NCBI GenBank assembly: GCA_029861655.1 | Contig: JAOTZA010000048.1 | Location: 1 to 14,286, forward strand | Reading direction: 5' to 3' | From: Acidobacteriota bacterium | GTDB taxonomy: Bacteria > Acidobacteriota > Thermoanaerobaculia > Multivoradales > JAHEKO01 | Length of the DNA stretch: 14,286 nucleotides | Shown here: positions 14,049 to 14,286 of the stretch, in pieces | Numbering within the stretch: the stretch's first letter is position 1 | Layout of the letters: each line of letters starts with the position of its first letter | Notes under the pieces: model-generated | Told to the model about the DNA's origin: nothing | Databases searched by the model: none | The model's input: only the letters and a program-made list of their open reading frames with translations | Made by a program: the position numbers and the translations under genes

Positions 14049-14286
14049 AGACCGGGCCGCGGTCTCGAGCTCGGCGAGCGATCCGTGGAACCCTTCAATC
14101 AGCGCCTCCGGATCGGGGATGAGGCCGCGGTCGGTGGCAAAACCGACCCGCACACCTTCGTTGTAACTCAGAATGCTCACTCCGAGGGCGACATCGCCCG
14201 ATTGTGGGACCCAGAACATCATGTGGTCGATCTCGCGGCCGCACAAAGCCAGCGGCCCGCGGGGTCCCGGAACATTGGTCATCACC
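14046..14286 (-). CDS. Wax ester synthase/diacylglycerol acyltransferase (WS/DGAT), C-terminal end
   Basis: This is the last 79 residues or so of a gene that runs off the right edge; the ATG near 14285 is internal. The fragment matches the WS/DGAT C-terminal domain. It begins with the conserved TNVPGPRGP turn (visible residues 3-11) and continues with the WVPQSG...LGVSILSYN segment (25-42). The closing pattern GFATDRGLIPDPEALIEGF (48-66) follows, then an acidic-amphipathic final helix. Full-length enzymes carry an N-terminal HHxxxDG acyltransferase motif, which lies outside the window, so activity cannot be checked here. These enzymes make storage wax esters or triacylglycerols from acyl-CoA. 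The gene converges on the hydrolase with only 22 bp between them. Confidence 0.9.
   Translation of the reverse strand, partial: VMTNVPGPRGPLALCGREIDHMMFWVPQSGDVALGVSILSYNEGVRVGFATDRGLIPDPEALIEGFHGSLAELETAARS

Overview
The window is GC-rich, densely coding DNA from what looks like a Gram-negative bacterium. Evidence for this includes a lipoprotein-type binding protein, a periplasmic YceI protein, a tripartite TAXI-TRAP importer and an MsbA-like exporter. Very large FtsX-type permeases, membrane-anchored PQQ-like propellers, WS/DGAT acyltransferases and TAXI-TRAP systems occur together in Acidobacteriota, Myxococcota and Planctomycetota. I would place it loosely there, but no phylogenetic marker gene is present. 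I see no tRNA, rRNA, CRISPR array, transposase or phage gene.

Layout. (1) 1-3596, + strand: the end of an ABC ATPase overlapping a 1129-residue FtsX/MacB-type permease, closed by a bidirectional hairpin at 3597-3623. (2) 10094 down to 3622, - strand: a co-directional block, in transcription order a membrane-anchored beta-propeller protein, a secreted YceI protein, a GbsR/MarR-type regulator, a 179-bp palindromic element, a TAXI binding protein, a fused TRAP permease and a small unknown protein. (3) 10112-14023, + strand: an MsbA-like ABC exporter, a Na+/Ca2+ exchanger-family antiporter and an M14-family succinylglutamate desuccinylase/aspartoacylase-like enzyme. (4) 14046 to the right edge, - strand: the C-terminal end of a wax ester synthase/diacylglycerol acyltransferase (WS/DGAT).

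How the genes work together. The ABC ATPase and permease form one transporter. The TAXI protein and TRAP permease form one secondary importer, with the small 3' gene probably co-transcribed. The exporter and antiporter are separated by 6 bp and are probably co-transcribed. The YceI and regulator genes look like a second small unit, with an inverted repeat over the regulator's ribosome-binding region.

The most interesting signals lie between genes. A 179-bp element at 7060-7238 has near-perfect 29-bp terminal inverted repeats and nested internal palindromes, and it abuts the TAXI start. The 17-bp gap between the divergent propeller and ABC exporter genes holds a symmetric -10-like sequence exactly 6 nt from both start codons. 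The TAXI gene has a TANNNT hexamer at the same 6-nt distance. Together these suggest leaderless transcription. I did not find a clearly new multi-gene system; the element and the leaderless promoter pattern are the best candidates for something undescribed.
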